The notes beneath the pieces are model-generated. The model was not told the origin of the DNA and searched no databases. It saw only the letters and a program-made list of their open reading frames with translations. Shown here piece after piece: positions 9,153 through 19,256 of a stretch of 64,000 nucleotides of DNA; position 1 is the first letter of the stretch, and each line of letters begins with the position of its first letter. The position numbers and the translations under genes are program-made. This DNA is from Hymenobacter baengnokdamensis (lineage in GTDB: Bacteria; Bacteroidota; Bacteroidia; Cytophagales; Hymenobacteraceae), in contig NZ_CP044285.1 of assembly GCF_008728635.1 (NCBI RefSeq), positions 4,364,885-4,428,884 on the forward strand, written 5' to 3'.

Positions 9153-12100
9153 TTGAAGTCTCTACTGTCTGTCGGTTCTAAATTCGTTACCTCGGGTACG
9201 CTACTGGCGGTGGCTGTGGTATCGTCGGTGTTGGTGGCTGTGTGGGCGGCTCCGGCAGGGGCAGCCGGGCGCCGCTACCCAACTACCTGGAATACGTGGG
9301 TAAGCCGGTTAGGGTTGCCGCTCCAGGGCCTGCCGGCCCAGACTACGCCGGCCGATACCAGCCGCTACCGGCCCAGCCGCCGCCCGCGCCTGCGTACCGT
9401 GCGCGACCGCCCGGGCAGCCACTTTTCGCCACGGGGCCGCCGCTCGCCGCTGATTTTGCCGCTGCCCAAGACCGTGAAGCTGGTGGTAACGCCCGACGAC
9501 AGCCTGAAGAACTACAACGTGCGCGAAACGGTGGGCTCGCAGATAGACTACCGCGACCCGACTACCATCTCGCAGCAAGACCTGCTGAAGTACCAGGAGC
9601 GGCAGGCCATCAACGACTACTACCGGCAAAAGGCCATGGGCGGCATTGCCGGGGCGCCCGCCGCGCCGGGCAGCCCGCAGGCCCAGCGCCTGATTCCGAA
9701 AATATACCTCGGGCCGGTGGCCGACCGCATTTTTGGGGGTTCCTACATCGATATCCGGCCCGCCGGCTCGCTCACCTTTAAGGCGGGCGCGAAGTTTAAC
9801 GTGAACCGCAACCCGGCCCTGACCCTGCGCCAGCAAAGCGTGGGCGACTTCATATTTGAGCAAAACATGAACCTGAGCCTGAGCGGGCAGGTCGGTACCA
9901 AGCTCAAGCTGACGTTTAACTACGACACCAAGGCGGCATTCGACTTCGACAACCAGATGAAGTTTGACTACGCCGGGCAGCCCACCGACATTCTGCGCAA
10001 GCTGGACCTGGGCAACGTGAGCATGCCCCTGAACAACTCGCTGATAACGGGCGGCTCCAACCTGTTCGGCATCAAGACGCAGCTGCAATTTGGCCGGCTG
10101 GGCGTTACGGCGGTGGCCGCCACGCTCCGCGGCTCACAAGACGAGGTGCGGGTGCAGAACGGGGCGCAAAGCCGCACGTTTGAGCTGAAAGCCAGCCAGT
10201 ACGAGAAAGACCGGCACTACTTTCTGTCGCAGTATTTCCGCGACAACTATGACCAGGCGCTGCGCGGACTGCCTACGGTGCAGAGCGGCTTCGAGATTCG
10301 CCGCCTCGAAGTGTGGGTAACCAACGACAACCGCACCACCGACAACCTGCGCAACGTAGTAGCCCTGATGGACCTGGGCGAGCCCCGGCAGGAGCGCCTC
10401 TACCGGCAGCAGTTTTTCAACCGGGCCAGCACGCCCTCGGTAAAGACGCCACCGAAGAACCAGGCCAACTATCTCTACCAGTCGCTGCCGAGCGCCACCG
10501 ATGCCAACCGCAACAACCTCAACGTAGAGACTTTCCTCAACAACCTCCCGACGCCGGGCGGGAGCGTGGCACTGGTCAAAAACCTGGACTACGAACGTAT
10601 GCGGGCCCGCAAGCTCACGCCCAGCGAGTACACCTTCAACGCCCAGCTTGGCTATGTAAACCTGAATACGGCCCTGCTGCCGGACCAGGTGTTGGGCGTG
10701 AGCTACGAGCTGCTCTACAATGGCAAGTCTTACACCGTGGGGGAGACGCAGACGGAGTACACCAACGTGGGGGCCGACCAGGTTATCTTCCTCAAGATGC
10801 TGAAGGCTACCAACCCGGGCGTTGGCATTGCTGACCCAAGCGTGAACCCGGCCAACCCCAACCTGCTGACGCACAACACGCCGACCTGGGATTTGATGAT
10901 GAAAAACATCTATTCCCTGAATACCTCGCAGGTGAACCGCGACAATTTTCAGCTTCAGCTTATCTACAAGGACGACATCACGGGCGTTGACCTGATTTCG
11001 CTGAAGGAGGGGGCTAAGATTCAGAACATTCCGCTGATACAGGTCATGGGCCTCGACCGCGTAAATGCCAACAACGACCGCAACCCGGATGGCAACTTCG
11101 ACTTCTTCCCCGGTATCACCATCGATACGGAGCTGGGCAAGATAATCTTCCCCAGTGTGCAGCCATTCGGCTCGTACCTGAAGGCGCAGTTCGATACCAC
11201 GGGCACCACGCCCGGCATCAACACGGCCAATGAGCGGCTGCTGGCCCAGAAATACGTGTACCAGGCGCTGTATAACCAGACGCAGAGCGACGCGCAGCAG
11301 CAGCAGACCAAGGACAAGTTTGTGCTGCGGGGGCGCTTTCAGGGCACGAGCACCGATGAGATAAACCTGCCGGGCATCGGGGTGGCGCAGGGCTCGGTAA
11401 AAGTGTACTCGGGCAGCACGCTGCTTACCGAAGGGGTTGACTACCAGGTTTTCTATGACCAGGCCAAGGTTAAGATTCTCAATCCCTCGTACCTGAACTC
11501 GGCCAACGAGCTGCGGGTCGACTTTGAGAAGAGCGCCCTGGTGCAGGTGCAGCCGCGCAAGCTGCTGGGGGCCCGCTTCGACTACGCGCTAAACAAGGAT
11601 ATTACGCTGGGGGCCACGGCCATGCACATTCTGGAAAACCAGGCGCCCGGCATCAACCGCGTGAACGTAGGCGACGAGCCGGCCAACAACACCATTCTGG
11701 GGGCCGATATCAGCCTGCGCAAAGACAGCCGGGTGCTCACCAAGCTGGTGGATTACCTGCCCTTTGTGTCGACCAAAGAAGTATCGACGGTGGCCTTTAC
11801 CGGCGAGGTAGCCAAGCTCATTGCCGGGCAGTCGCAGCTGGGCAACGGAGAAAACGGCGTGAGCTACCTCGACGACTTCGAGAATGCCCGTACGCCCTAC
11901 ACGCTGGGGGGCCTGGCGGCCATTCCGTCCTGGCGCCTGGCGGCTACGCCCGCGCCCATTGCGGGCAGCAACATTGATGGCCTGGTCAATGGCTACCACC
12001 GCGCCAAGCTGGCCTGGTACACCATCGACCAGACGTACTACACCGGTGGCCCCAGCGTGCCGACCGGCATCACCACCCAAACATTAAATAATCACTATAC

Positions 12101-15100
12101 TCGCGGCGTTCCGCGCAACGAGATTTTCCCGAATAAAGACCTCGGGGCAACCGGCAATGGCTACGAGTATACGTTTGACATGGCCTACTACCCCGAGGAG
12201 CGCGGCCCCTACAACTATACGCCCAACATTCAGGGCACGAACGGCCGGTTGTTCTCGCCGGCCGCCGGCCTGCCCGACAATAAGTTTGGCGGCATTGCGC
12301 GCGGCATCACCTTCGATACTGACTTCGACAACGCCAACATCGAATACCTCGAATTCTGGCTGCTCGACCCTTTCATCAAGGGCAAGAATGGGCTGGTAGC
12401 GGCGCTCAACAGCGACCCTACCAGCCCACGGCAATACGTGGACGATACCAGGGGCGGCGACCTGTTTATCAACCTGGGCAACATCAGCGAGGACGTGCTG
12501 CGCGACCAGGGCCAGCACGAGTTTGAGAACGGCCTGCCCGTGCCGGGCCAGGATACTACCGGCGTACTGCGCACCACGCCCTACGGCCGCGTCACGACCC
12601 AGCAATTTCTGCTCGATGCCTTTAATGCTACGCCCGGCGCCCGCGCCAGCCAGGACGTAGGCCTGGATGGCCTGAATGATACCGACGAGCAGGCCTTCTT
12701 CAAATCGACGCTGGCTGACCCCTCGGGCGATGACTTCCACCACCACCTCGACCCGATTTACGACGCCAACAACACCCAGCTTCTGGGCCGCTACAAAGAC
12801 TACGACAACTACGAAGGCAACTCGCCCGAAAACTCGCAGCTCAGCTCCACGGCTTACCCCGACAAGGAAGACCTGAACCGCGACAACGTTATCCAGACCA
12901 CCGAGCAGTACTACGAATACCCCATTCACCTGGTACCCGGCCAGCTCACGGTAGGCCAGAACTACATCACCGACAAGGTAATAGCCACGGCCCCCAGCGC
13001 CACGGGCGGCAGCGGCGAAAACGTAACGTGGTACCAGTTCCGGGTGCCGATACGCCAGTACCAGCGCGTAGAAGGCAATGGCGGCCAGCCATTTGGCTTT
13101 AAAAACATTCGCTTTGTGCGCATGTATATGACCGGCTGGCAGCAGCCGGTGGTACTGCGCATGGTGCAGCCGCAGTTTGTGGCCAACCAGTGGCGCGAAT
13201 ACCTGAGCCGCATCTCGGACCCCAAGGCCGGGCCCATTGCCGGCATTGCCACCGATGCCGACGCGTTTACCATTTCGACGGTGAGCGTGGAGGAAAACGG
13301 CTTAACGCAGGGCAGCACCGGCTCTAATGCGGCTATTCCGTACGTGGTGCCGCCCAATATTACCCGCGACGTGGAGTATGGCTCCACGGCCGTATCGCGG
13401 CAGCAAAATGAGCAAAGCCTGCGCTTGTGCGTGGATAACCTGCGCGACGGCTACGCCAAGGCTTCTTACAAAAACCTCACGACCAACCTGCTGCGCTACA
13501 AGCGCCTGCGCATGTACCTGCACGCCGAGTCCAGCAACGCCGGCGTTACGGTTGCCGACAGCAGCGTGCGGGCATTCATTCGCATCGGCACCGATTACAG
13601 CCAGAACTACTATGAATACTCCCTGCCGCTGGTTATCACCAAACCTGGCTCTACGGCCCAAACCGACGTGTGGCCTGTTGCCAACAACGTAGACCTGGCC
13701 TTGCAGGACTTTATCGATGCCAAGGCCGCCCGCAACGCCCAAGCAGTAGTAAACTACACTATCCCCTTTACGTATCGGCGGCCCAACGGAGTTATCATCA
13801 CGGTAATCGGCAACCCCGACCTGTCGGCGGTGCAGGGCTGCATGATTGGTATTCTGAACCCGGCGGCTACTGCTACCAACTCCGATGCCAGTGAGAAAAG
13901 CGTGTGCCTGTGGGCCGATGAGTTCCGGGTATTTGACTTCGACAGCCAGGGCGGCTGGGCCGCCAACGCCCGCCTGAACGTGAAACTGGCCGACCTGGCC
14001 AACATCACGGCTACCGGCTCGTTTATCGGGGTGGGCTTCGGGGGCTTGCAGGACAAAGCTCAGCAGCGCTCGACCAGCGACGTGCTGCGCGGCGACCTCA
14101 ACGCCACGGTGGCGGCCGAGAAGTTTTTGCCCGCCCAGCTGCACCTGAAAGTGCCGGTGCTGGTGCAGGCCGGCCGCCAGACCATCACGCCGCAGTACGA
14201 CCCGCTCGACCCCGATACCAAGCTCGACCAAAGCCTGCTGAAATTTAAGGATGCGGCTGCCGCGACCGAATATAGAAATCTGGTAGTAGACCGCACAACC
14301 ACGCGCAGCATCTCGGTGCTGAACGTGCGCAAGGACCGGGTGCCCACCAAAACCAAGCAGCACCCCTGGGACATTGAGAACGTGGCCGTCAGCTACGCCA
14401 TCACCGAGCGCCTGCACACCGACATTAATACCCAGCGCGACTATACGCAGTCGTACACCGCCGCGCTGGCCTACGTGTACCAGACCCAGCCGCGCAACTT
14501 TACGCCCCTGGCCAAGCTCAAGGCACTTGACAATCCTTATTTAAAGATATTTCAGCAAATTAACTTTACGCCGCTGCCCTCGCGCTTCTCGTTCCGCACC
14601 GACCTCGACCGGCGCTACAACGAGCGCTTTTTGCAGCGCGTAACCGAGCCCGGCACCCTGCCCAGCACGGCCGGTATCGACGGCGTTTTTTATAAGTCGT
14701 TCTACATCAGCCGGATTTACGACCTGAAGTGGGACCTGACCAAGGCACTTATTTTCGATTACACGGCCAACAACCGGGGCGTAATTGACGAAGGCGCGGG
14801 CCAGAGCATCGGCAATAGCGCCGATGCTATTAACAACCGCGCGCTGCTCTGGGACCATCTAAAAACTGGCGGCCGTACTACCAATTTCACTCAGACGGCC
14901 GCTCTCACCTATCGCCTGCCCCTCGACAAGTTTCCGCTCACCGACTGGCTCTCAGCCGATGCGCGCTACTCGGCCCACTATAGCTGGCAGGCGGCCTCCA
15001 CGGCGTTGCGGGCGGGCGTCATTGACCCGATTCGCCGCAGCGATGGCAGCCTCGACACTACCACGACCGTACTCAACCTCGGCAATACCATTCAGAACAA

Positions 15101-16838
15101 TGCCGAAATGAGCGCCAATGGCAAGATTGACCTGGTAAAGCTCTACAACAAGGTTAAATTCCTGAATATTATCAACAACGCCCCGCCGCCGGCCCGGCCC
15201 CCGGTCGTGGCCATTGACCCCAACAACCCGACCCGGCCCAAGCCGGCCGCGCCCGACACGGCCCGCAAAGACCCTTTGCGCCTCGTAAAAGCGGTACTGA
15301 GGGCCGTGATGACGGCGCGTAATCTCAACTTCACCTACACTCGCTCCTCTGGCACGCTGCTGCCGGGCTACCTGCCCAAGACCAACTTTCTGGGCTTGCA
15401 GCAGGGCTCGCTCGCGCCGGGCATTCCCTTCATCCTGGGCAAGCAGTATGACCCCGGCGAGCTGTATGGCTACGCCAACGCGCGGCGCTGGTACACCGAC
15501 CAAAGCCAGTACCTGAACACGCCGCTGTCGAATATTCTGACCGAAAACCTCACCGCCCGCACCGCGCTGGAACCCTTCCGGGGCTTTAATATTCAGCTCG
15601 ACCTGCGCCGACAGAAGGTGCGCAACAACGAGGCCTACTACCGCCGCGCCATCGATACCGTCAGCGCCGCCTACAAGGAGCTGGGCACGCTGGTTCCCGT
15701 GCAGGGCCAGCCTGGTCAGCCTAATCAGCCTTACATAATGGCCCCGACCCAGGCGCTGGGCACCGGCACGTACAGCGCGACTACCATCACCATCCAGACC
15801 TTATTTAACGACCTGGGGGCCAATGGCGAAACCAGCAAGGCCTTCGACCGTTTTGTCCAGAACCGGGGTATTGTGCAGCAGCGCCTGCAGGCGGCCAACC
15901 CGAACACGACCATCACGACCACTACGGGCGGCATCACGACTACACAGGTGGTGCCCGGATACTACAGCTACAACTCGCAGGATGTACTGCTCCAGAGTTT
16001 CCTCGATGCCTACCACGGCAAGTCGTCGGATGGCTACCAGGCCAAGCAGTTTGACCCTTTCGGGGTGATTCCGCTGCCCAACTGGCGCATCGACTACAAC
16101 GGGTTATCCGACCTGCCGGCCATTCGCAACGTCTTCCGCTCATTTACCCTCAACCACGCCTACTCGTCGGTGTACAACATGGGCGGCTACACCACCTCCA
16201 CCAACTACGCCTCGGAGCCCGGCTTTTTTAACAGCAGCGCCGGCGATATTCTGCCCTACGTACTAAACTCGACCGGCCAGTACGTGCCCTACTACGTTAT
16301 CGGGCAGGTGAGTATTGTGGAAAGCCTCACCCCATTTATCGGTGTCAATTTCCAGACCGTGAACAACGTAACCGGCCGCGTGCAGTACAATACCAGCCGC
16401 GCCGTGGCCCTGAACGTAACCAACGCCCAGATAACCGAGCTGCATACTACCGAGTTGGTTATCGGCCTGGGCTACGCCGCCACCGGCTTTAAGCTGCCCT
16501 TCCGGGTGGGGGGCGAGCAGCGCACCCTTAAAAACAACCTCACTGCCCGCCTCGACCTCAGCATCCGCGACAACGCAACCATCCAGCGCAGCATCATCAA
16601 CTCGGTAGACCCGCAGGATGCGACCGCTACTAACCCGAGCTTCGTGGGAACGTCGAGCAGCCAGATTACTAACGGCTCGCTGCAAGTGCAGCTGCGCCCC
16701 ACCATCGATTACCTGCTCAATACCCGGCTCAACCTCCAGTTCTACTTCACCCAGACCATCACCCAGCCCCGCGTGAGCAATGCCTTCCGCAATGCCACCA
16801 CCGAAGGCGGCATTCAGCTGCGCTACAGCCTCCAGTAG
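9153..16838 (+). CDS. sprA: Type IX secretion outer-membrane translocon SprA
   Basis: 2561-residue giant outer-membrane protein matching SprA (Sov in Porphyromonas), the beta-barrel pore of the type IX secretion system also needed for gliding. A hydrophobic N-terminal signal segment (about 15-38) is followed by a basic low-complexity stretch, then the SprA region from about residue 110 (VVTPDDSLKNYNVRETVG, GGSYIDIRPAGSLTFKAG) with long alternating beta-rich sequence to a C-terminus ending RYSLQ. Start is TTG 9153, giving a sensible signal peptide. Position between ruvA and gcvH supports the call. No frameshift seen. Confidence 0.93.
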   Translation: MKSLLSVGSKFVTSGTLLAVAVVSSVLVAVWAAPAGAAGRRYPTTWNTWVSRLGLPLQGLPAQTTPADTSRYRPSRRPRLRTVRDRPGSHFSPRGRRSPLILPLPKTVKLVVTPDDSLKNYNVRETVGSQIDYRDPTTISQQDLLKYQERQAINDYYRQKAMGGIAGAPAAPGSPQAQRLIPKIYLGPVADRIFGGSYIDIRPAGSLTFKAGAKFNVNRNPALTLRQQSVGDFIFEQNMNLSLSGQVGTKLKLTFNYDTKAAFDFDNQMKFDYAGQPTDILRKLDLGNVSMPLNNSLITGGSNLFGIKTQLQFGRLGVTAVAATLRGSQDEVRVQNGAQSRTFELKASQYEKDRHYFLSQYFRDNYDQALRGLPTVQSGFEIRRLEVWVTNDNRTTDNLRNVVALMDLGEPRQERLYRQQFFNRASTPSVKTPPKNQANYLYQSLPSATDANRNNLNVETFLNNLPTPGGSVALVKNLDYERMRARKLTPSEYTFNAQLGYVNLNTALLPDQVLGVSYELLYNGKSYTVGETQTEYTNVGADQVIFLKMLKATNPGVGIADPSVNPANPNLLTHNTPTWDLMMKNIYSLNTSQVNRDNFQLQLIYKDDITGVDLISLKEGAKIQNIPLIQVMGLDRVNANNDRNPDGNFDFFPGITIDTELGKIIFPSVQPFGSYLKAQFDTTGTTPGINTANERLLAQKYVYQALYNQTQSDAQQQQTKDKFVLRGRFQGTSTDEINLPGIGVAQGSVKVYSGSTLLTEGVDYQVFYDQAKVKILNPSYLNSANELRVDFEKSALVQVQPRKLLGARFDYALNKDITLGATAMHILENQAPGINRVNVGDEPANNTILGADISLRKDSRVLTKLVDYLPFVSTKEVSTVAFTGEVAKLIAGQSQLGNGENGVSYLDDFENARTPYTLGGLAAIPSWRLAATPAPIAGSNIDGLVNGYHRAKLAWYTIDQTYYTGGPSVPTGITTQTLNNHYTRGVPRNEIFPNKDLGATGNGYEYTFDMAYYPEERGPYNYTPNIQGTNGRLFSPAAGLPDNKFGGIARGITFDTDFDNANIEYLEFWLLDPFIKGKNGLVAALNSDPTSPRQYVDDTRGGDLFINLGNISEDVLRDQGQHEFENGLPVPGQDTTGVLRTTPYGRVTTQQFLLDAFNATPGARASQDVGLDGLNDTDEQAFFKSTLADPSGDDFHHHLDPIYDANNTQLLGRYKDYDNYEGNSPENSQLSSTAYPDKEDLNRDNVIQTTEQYYEYPIHLVPGQLTVGQNYITDKVIATAPSATGGSGENVTWYQFRVPIRQYQRVEGNGGQPFGFKNIRFVRMYMTGWQQPVVLRMVQPQFVANQWREYLSRISDPKAGPIAGIATDADAFTISTVSVEENGLTQGSTGSNAAIPYVVPPNITRDVEYGSTAVSRQQNEQSLRLCVDNLRDGYAKASYKNLTTNLLRYKRLRMYLHAESSNAGVTVADSSVRAFIRIGTDYSQNYYEYSLPLVITKPGSTAQTDVWPVANNVDLALQDFIDAKAARNAQAVVNYTIPFTYRRPNGVIITVIGNPDLSAVQGCMIGILNPAATATNSDASEKSVCLWADEFRVFDFDSQGGWAANARLNVKLADLANITATGSFIGVGFGGLQDKAQQRSTSDVLRGDLNATVAAEKFLPAQLHLKVPVLVQAGRQTITPQYDPLDPDTKLDQSLLKFKDAAAATEYRNLVVDRTTTRSISVLNVRKDRVPTKTKQHPWDIENVAVSYAITERLHTDINTQRDYTQSYTAALAYVYQTQPRNFTPLAKLKALDNPYLKIFQQINFTPLPSRFSFRTDLDRRYNERFLQRVTEPGTLPSTAGIDGVFYKSFYISRIYDLKWDLTKALIFDYTANNRGVIDEGAGQSIGNSADAINNRALLWDHLKTGGRTTNFTQTAALTYRLPLDKFPLTDWLSADARYSAHYSWQAASTALRAGVIDPIRRSDGSLDTTTTVLNLGNTIQNNAEMSANGKIDLVKLYNKVKFLNIINNAPPPARPPVVAIDPNNPTRPKPAAPDTARKDPLRLVKAVLRAVMTARNLNFTYTRSSGTLLPGYLPKTNFLGLQQGSLAPGIPFILGKQYDPGELYGYANARRWYTDQSQYLNTPLSNILTENLTARTALEPFRGFNIQLDLRRQKVRNNEAYYRRAIDTVSAAYKELGTLVPVQGQPGQPNQPYIMAPTQALGTGTYSATTITIQTLFNDLGANGETSKAFDRFVQNRGIVQQRLQAANPNTTITTTTGGITTTQVVPGYYSYNSQDVLLQSFLDAYHGKSSDGYQAKQFDPFGVIPLPNWRIDYNGLSDLPAIRNVFRSFTLNHAYSSVYNMGGYTTSTNYASEPGFFNSSAGDILPYVLNSTGQYVPYYVIGQVSIVESLTPFIGVNFQTVNNVTGRVQYNTSRAVALNVTNAQITELHTTELVIGLGYAATGFKLPFRVGGEQRTLKNNLTARLDLSIRDNATIQRSIINSVDPQDATATNPSFVGTSSSQITNGSLQVQLRPTIDYLLNTRLNLQFYFTQTITQPRVSNAFRNATTEGGIQLRYSLQ

Positions 16839-16887
16839 CGGGGCCGGTACCGGGCTTCGGATTCTCTGGCCTTCGGCGGGCTGCCCT

Positions 16888-16895
16888 TACTTTTG
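16888..16895 (+). promoter_or_regulatory. -7 box TACTTTTG upstream of gcvH
   Basis: TACTTTTG matches TAnnTTTG and lies 35 bp before the gcvH ATG. At the -33 position (16866-16868) the sequence is CTG, one off TTG, at the ideal 19-nt spacing. Confidence 0.55.
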
Positions 16896-16930
16896 CCGCA
16901 GGTTTCTCTCTTACTTCTCCCCCATTCAGT

Positions 16931-17311
16931 ATGAATATCCCCGCCACCCTGCACTACACCAAAGACCACGAATGGATTAGCGTGGACGGTGACACGGCCA
17001 CCATCGGCATTACCGACCACGCGCAGCATGAACTGGGCGACATTGTGTATGTTGATATCGACACGGTCGATAAAGACGTTGCGCAGCACGACGTATTCGG
17101 TACGGTAGAGGCCGTAAAAACGGTTTCCGACTTGTTCAGCCCCATCAGCGGCACCGTACTCGAAGTAAACCCCAAGCTGGCCGACGCGCCCGAAACCGTA
17201 AACTCGGACCCTTACGGCGACGGCTGGATTATTAAGATGAAGATAGCCAACCCCGGCGAGGTAGCGGCCTTGCTGTCGGCCCAGGCCTACGGCGAGCTGA
17301 TTGGCGCGTAG
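16931..17311 (+). CDS. gcvH: Glycine cleavage system H protein
   Basis: 126-residue lipoyl carrier that shuttles the aminomethyl group of glycine between the P and T proteins. The lipoylation site is the Lys of TVEAVKTVSDLFSP at about residue 62, in the standard beta-hairpin. N-terminus NIPATLHYTKDHEWI is typical. Length is normal. gcvP and gcvT are not nearby; gcvH beside sprA and vanZ is a usual arrangement in the phylum. Confidence 0.95.
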   Translation: MNIPATLHYTKDHEWISVDGDTATIGITDHAQHELGDIVYVDIDTVDKDVAQHDVFGTVEAVKTVSDLFSPISGTVLEVNPKLADAPETVNSDPYGDGWIIKMKIANPGEVAALLSAQAYGELIGA

Positions 17312-17339
17312 CGCGGCCCGTCGGCCTTACCTTACCACA

Positions 17340-17385
17340 CGTCATGCGAAGCGGCTTCGGCCCGCTGCGCATGACGTTCTTTTTT
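17340..17385 (+). terminator. GTCATGC-family hairpin terminating gcvH
   Basis: CGTCATGCGAAGCGG (17340-17354) pairs with CCGCTGCGCATGACG (17362-17376) with one mismatch, followed by a T-rich tract. The GTCATGC core recurs in the hairpin at 59286-59330 and, as GTCATACT, at 33861-33907. Confidence 0.75.
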
Positions 17386-17397
17386 GCTTACCCCGCC

Positions 17398-19107
17398 ATG
17401 AAAACGCTTACCCGACGCTTCTACGGCCGTCTGGCCCTCGCCTGGGTCGCCGTGATGCTGGTCCTGACCCTGACCCCGGCGCAGGACATGCCCCGCACGC
17501 CCGAGTGGAAGCTGCTTTCGTTTGATACGGCCGCCCACGCCGGGGTATTTGCCGTGCTGGCCGGCCTGGGCTGGCTGTGGGCACGGTGCGTGCCCCGGCT
17601 GGCGCGCTACGCCGGCGGCTGGGTGCTGCTGGGATGCGTGCTATTTGGCGGCTTAATTGAGCTACTTCAATATATAATGAACATGGGCCGCCACGCCGAG
17701 TGGACCGACCTGCTGGGCGATACCATTGGGGCAGCACTGGTGCTGGCCGGGGCGGGCCTGGCCGGCCGCGGCCGGCGCCGGTCGGCGCTACCCCTGGCCT
17801 TCTTGCTAGTGCTACCCGACTACGCCCACGCCCAGGCTGCCGAGCCCGATTTAGCCCGCGCCCGCCGCACCATCGAAGAGTTAGCTTCCCCCAAAATGCA
17901 CGGGCGGGGCTACGTGCAGCAGGGCGAGCACCTGGCCGCCGCTTACCTGCGCAACCGGCTGCGGCAGCTGGGCTTGCAGCCGCTGGCCCCCGATTACACG
18001 CAGCCGTTTACCCTGGATGTAAATACGTTTCCGGGGAAGGTGGACTTAACCCTCGCGCCCAACTACGGCGCCCTGCCCAGCCCAAGTACCAGACTTATTG
18101 CCGGCACCGATTTCATTGCGGCCCCGGCATCCGGCCCGGCTCATCTGCAGGCGGAGGTTATACCGTTCGACACCCTGGTTTTTCAGGATTCTACCAGGGC
18201 CCGGCGGTACTTGCTGCCCCAGCCCGGCCCTGTCAGCAAGCCCTGCCCAAGCTGCCCGCTTCTGCTGCGGGCCCGCGACTACGAGCGCCTGGCCAGCCTG
18301 CCCGCCGCTACCAAGGCGCGCATTAGCCAGCGCCCGCAAGTGATGCTGGTTCCTAAGCTGACGGCCTCACTGGCTGATGACCAGGAACCAGCTGCGCGGC
18401 TAGAGGTTCTGGCGGCTAAATGGCCCGCCCCTGCCAGCACTCCTTATGCCAAGATAGACCTCGATGCTCAGCTCCTGCACAACTACCAAACCCAGAACCT
18501 TGCTTCCATCGTGCGCGGCAGCGCTCAGCCAGATAGCTTTCTAGTCGTTTCGGCCCACTACGACCACCTGGGCATGATGGGCCGCAACGTTTATTTTCCG
18601 GGGGCCAACGACAATGCCAGCGGCGTGGCGCTGCTGCTGGAGCTGGCTGCCTATTACGCCCGGCCCGAAAACCGCCCCGCCTGCTCGGTGGTGTTTCTGC
18701 TTTTTGGGGCCGAAGAAGCGGGGCTGGTGGGCTCTACCTATTTCGTGCAGCACCCGCTGATACCGCTGGCCCGTATCAAATTCCTGCTCAACCTCGACCT
18801 GCTGGGCACCGGGGAGGAAGGCGCCACCGTAGTAAATGGCCGGGTGCACGAAGCGGCTTTTCGTCGGCTCACGTTCTTCAACGAGGCCCACCACTACCTG
18901 CCGCGCCTCACCGCCCGGGGCCCGGCCGCCAACTCCGACCACTTCCCGTTTTCGCAAGCCGGGGTGCCGGCATTTTTCCTCTACACACGCGGCGGCAGCC
19001 TGGCTTACCACAACGTAAACGACCAGCCGGCCGCGCTTTCGCTGGCGGGCTTCGCGGGTGCCTTCGGGCTGGCCCGCGACTTTCTGAATGAGCTAGCCAG
19101 CAATTGA
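17398..19107 (+). CDS. VanZ-family membrane domain fused to M28 metallopeptidase
   Basis: 569 residues joining two proteins. Residues 1 to about 125 form a four-helix VanZ domain (WKLLSFDTAAHAGVFAVLA, GGLIELLQ, EWTDLLGDTIGA). A further hydrophobic segment ending LPDYAHAQA, looking like a former signal peptide, leads to an M28 aminopeptidase-like domain. Its zinc ligands are in place: SAHYDHLG (about 385), GANDNASG (402), GAEEAG (437), NLDLLG (465), SDHFPF (513). The peptidase would face the periplasm. The frame is continuous with no break. vanZ normally stands alone after gcvH, so the fusion is unusual. ATG 17398 is chosen over one inside the upstream hairpin. Confidence 0.85.
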   Translation: MKTLTRRFYGRLALAWVAVMLVLTLTPAQDMPRTPEWKLLSFDTAAHAGVFAVLAGLGWLWARCVPRLARYAGGWVLLGCVLFGGLIELLQYIMNMGRHAEWTDLLGDTIGAALVLAGAGLAGRGRRRSALPLAFLLVLPDYAHAQAAEPDLARARRTIEELASPKMHGRGYVQQGEHLAAAYLRNRLRQLGLQPLAPDYTQPFTLDVNTFPGKVDLTLAPNYGALPSPSTRLIAGTDFIAAPASGPAHLQAEVIPFDTLVFQDSTRARRYLLPQPGPVSKPCPSCPLLLRARDYERLASLPAATKARISQRPQVMLVPKLTASLADDQEPAARLEVLAAKWPAPASTPYAKIDLDAQLLHNYQTQNLASIVRGSAQPDSFLVVSAHYDHLGMMGRNVYFPGANDNASGVALLLELAAYYARPENRPACSVVFLLFGAEEAGLVGSTYFVQHPLIPLARIKFLLNLDLLGTGEEGATVVNGRVHEAAFRRLTFFNEAHHYLPRLTARGPAANSDHFPFSQAGVPAFFLYTRGGSLAYHNVNDQPAALSLAGFAGAFGLARDFLNELASN

Positions 19108-19109
19108 GC

Positions 19110-19143
19110 ATTCCTTATATTAATTATTTCTAATATAAGGAAT
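19110..19143 (+). terminator. AT-rich perfect inverted repeat after VanZ-M28 gene
   Basis: ATTCCTTATATTA (19110-19122) and its exact reverse complement (19131-19143) flank an 8-nt loop just past the stop codon. Probable end-of-transcript hairpin, although no separate T-tract follows. Confidence 0.6.
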
Positions 19144-19187
19144 ATCCGCTCCACCGCTGCCCCATGCTATAAAGATTGTATAAACGC

Positions 19188-19213
19188 AAAAAACCCCAGC
19201 CTAGTGGCCGGGG
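19188..19213 (-). terminator. Terminator of minus-strand gene at 19257
   Basis: Read on the minus strand, CCCCGGCC, a short loop and GGCTGGGG are followed by six T residues, the classical Rho-independent form, 44 bp past the stop codon. Confidence 0.75.
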
Positions 19214-19256
19214 AGTTCTGCGTCTGGCGCTGCAAGTACAGCTTAAACTGGTGGGC

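Noticed and set aside
10134..10874. 246-codon minus-strand frame, with several similar ones inside 9.3-16.7 kb
   Set aside because: All lie opposite sprA and mirror its codon pattern; none has a recognisable domain or ribosome site.
9153..16838. Frameshift or assembly error in sprA
   Set aside because: The 2561-codon frame is continuous and of normal family length.
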